40,256 nt of DNA from Fastidiosipila sp. (GTDB lineage Bacteria > Bacillota > Clostridia > Saccharofermentanales > DTU023), in NCBI GenBank assembly GCA_012837885.1, contig DUQI01000049.1, positions 1-40,256 on the forward strand, written 5' to 3'. The notes below the pieces were generated by a model. It ran no database searches and was not told where the DNA came from. It was given only the letters and a program-made list of their open reading frames with translations. Positions 39,899 through 40,256 of the stretch are shown piece after piece. Position 1 is the stretch's first letter, and every line of letters starts with the position of its first letter. The translations under genes and the position numbers were made by a program.

Positions 39899-40256
39899 TC
39901 AACGTTTTCCGTTGTCCACAGAACCTGAAGCAGAGTAATCATAAGGAGCGTGCGGATTATGCCCGTGTTTTCTGATTCTCCAATTCGTCATTATGGTCAG
40001 TATTTTCGCAAACACACGTGTCATCAACCTGCCCGGCGGATGCTGGGCTTCTTCAAACAAACTATCAGGTGAAATACTCCCCTCCTTGACATGTTCGATG
40101 AAGCGATCGAACGCGCGGACGACCGTCTTTCGGTTCAGATGCCTTTCCAGCGGCTGCCCGTCGAGCATGGCACCACCTCCCAAAACAAAACCGCCTCGGT
40201 ATTCAAGTGCACATGATTTGGCAAACAGCGACAGTGCTTTCAATCCATGGATATGA
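39899..40256 (-). CDS. Probable flavodoxin-like NAD(P)H oxidoreductase (partial)
   Basis: The C-terminal 118 residues of a gene whose start lies beyond the right edge; the frame is open to the last base. The visible part (HIHGLKALSLFAKSCALE, then YRGGFVLGGGAMLDGQPLE) resembles the end of NADPH-dependent FMN reductase/flavodoxin-fold proteins, where a GGG-x-DGxPL block follows the last strand. A hydrophilic tail with several His ends the protein. Identification is tentative. Confidence 0.45.
   Translation of the reverse strand, partial: HIHGLKALSLFAKSCALEYRGGFVLGGGAMLDGQPLERHLNRKTVVRAFDRFIEHVKEGSISPDSLFEEAQHPPGRLMTRVFAKILTIMTNWRIRKHGHNPHAPYDYSASGSVDNGKR

Overview
The window looks like a chromosomal segment of a Bacillota (Firmicutes) bacterium. 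Three things point there: strong AGGAGG-type ribosome binding sites, Firmicute regulatory devices (a GlpP antiterminator, a CcpA cre-like site, a DtxR-type feo operator, an erm leader peptide), and Gram-positive gene families (DUF1667 glycerol-3-phosphate oxidation set, MsmK-type ATPase, DUF554, DUF503, CsbD-like). Base composition is mid-to-high GC by eye (about half or slightly more; not computed). TGA is used as an ordinary stop in many genes, so the code is standard. No rRNA, tRNA, CRISPR array or intact insertion sequence was recognised. I cannot name the genus.

Layout. 1-2.2 kb: tail of an unknown gene, then urocanate hydratase (histidine degradation). 2.2-4.1 kb: aldo/keto reductase and nucleoside hydrolase, minus strand. 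4.2-8.1 kb: a glycerol-3-phosphate oxidation module. GlpP is followed by a promoter, a leader containing an intrinsic terminator, and a three-gene overlapping operon (GlpA-like FAD enzyme, FAD/NAD oxidoreductase, DUF1667). 8.2-10.3 kb: secreted HExxH metallopeptidase and a DUF3841 protein. 10.4-12.8 kb: transposase-like protein with a degraded HUH motif, thioredoxin reductase and a two-domain thioredoxin-like protein in one overlapping operon. 13-14.3 kb: HD-domain protein and DUF554 membrane protein.

14.4-29.4 kb is an alpha-glucan utilisation locus. On the minus strand lie an AraC-type regulator, a secreted GH13 alpha-amylase and a cytoplasmic neopullulanase-type GH13. On the plus strand, after two membrane-protein genes, lie a substrate-binding protein, two permeases, a GH65 phosphorylase fused to beta-phosphoglucomutase, and the MsmK/MalK ATPase. 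Together they explain a route from starch outside the cell, through maltodextrin import and trimming, to glucose plus beta-glucose-1-phosphate and then glucose-6-phosphate.

29.8-33 kb carries small accessory genes (CsbD-like, DUF503, VOC, membrane protein, lipase-family hydrolase, GNAT). 33-37.6 kb carries an arsenite methyltransferase whose reading frame continues through an in-frame TGA at a conserved arsenic-binding cysteine position, followed by a feoA-feoA-feoB-FeoB-associated operon (all minus strand) and a divergent DtxR-family repressor. 37.6-40.3 kb carries an erm-type 23S rRNA methyltransferase behind a 9-codon leader peptide with an RLR motif, the azlCD exporter pair, and a partial oxidoreductase.

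The most notable observations are the candidate selenocysteine-containing ArsM, the RLR-type erm leader with mutually exclusive RNA pairings, the GlpP-linked terminator leader, and the GH65-phosphoglucomutase fusion.
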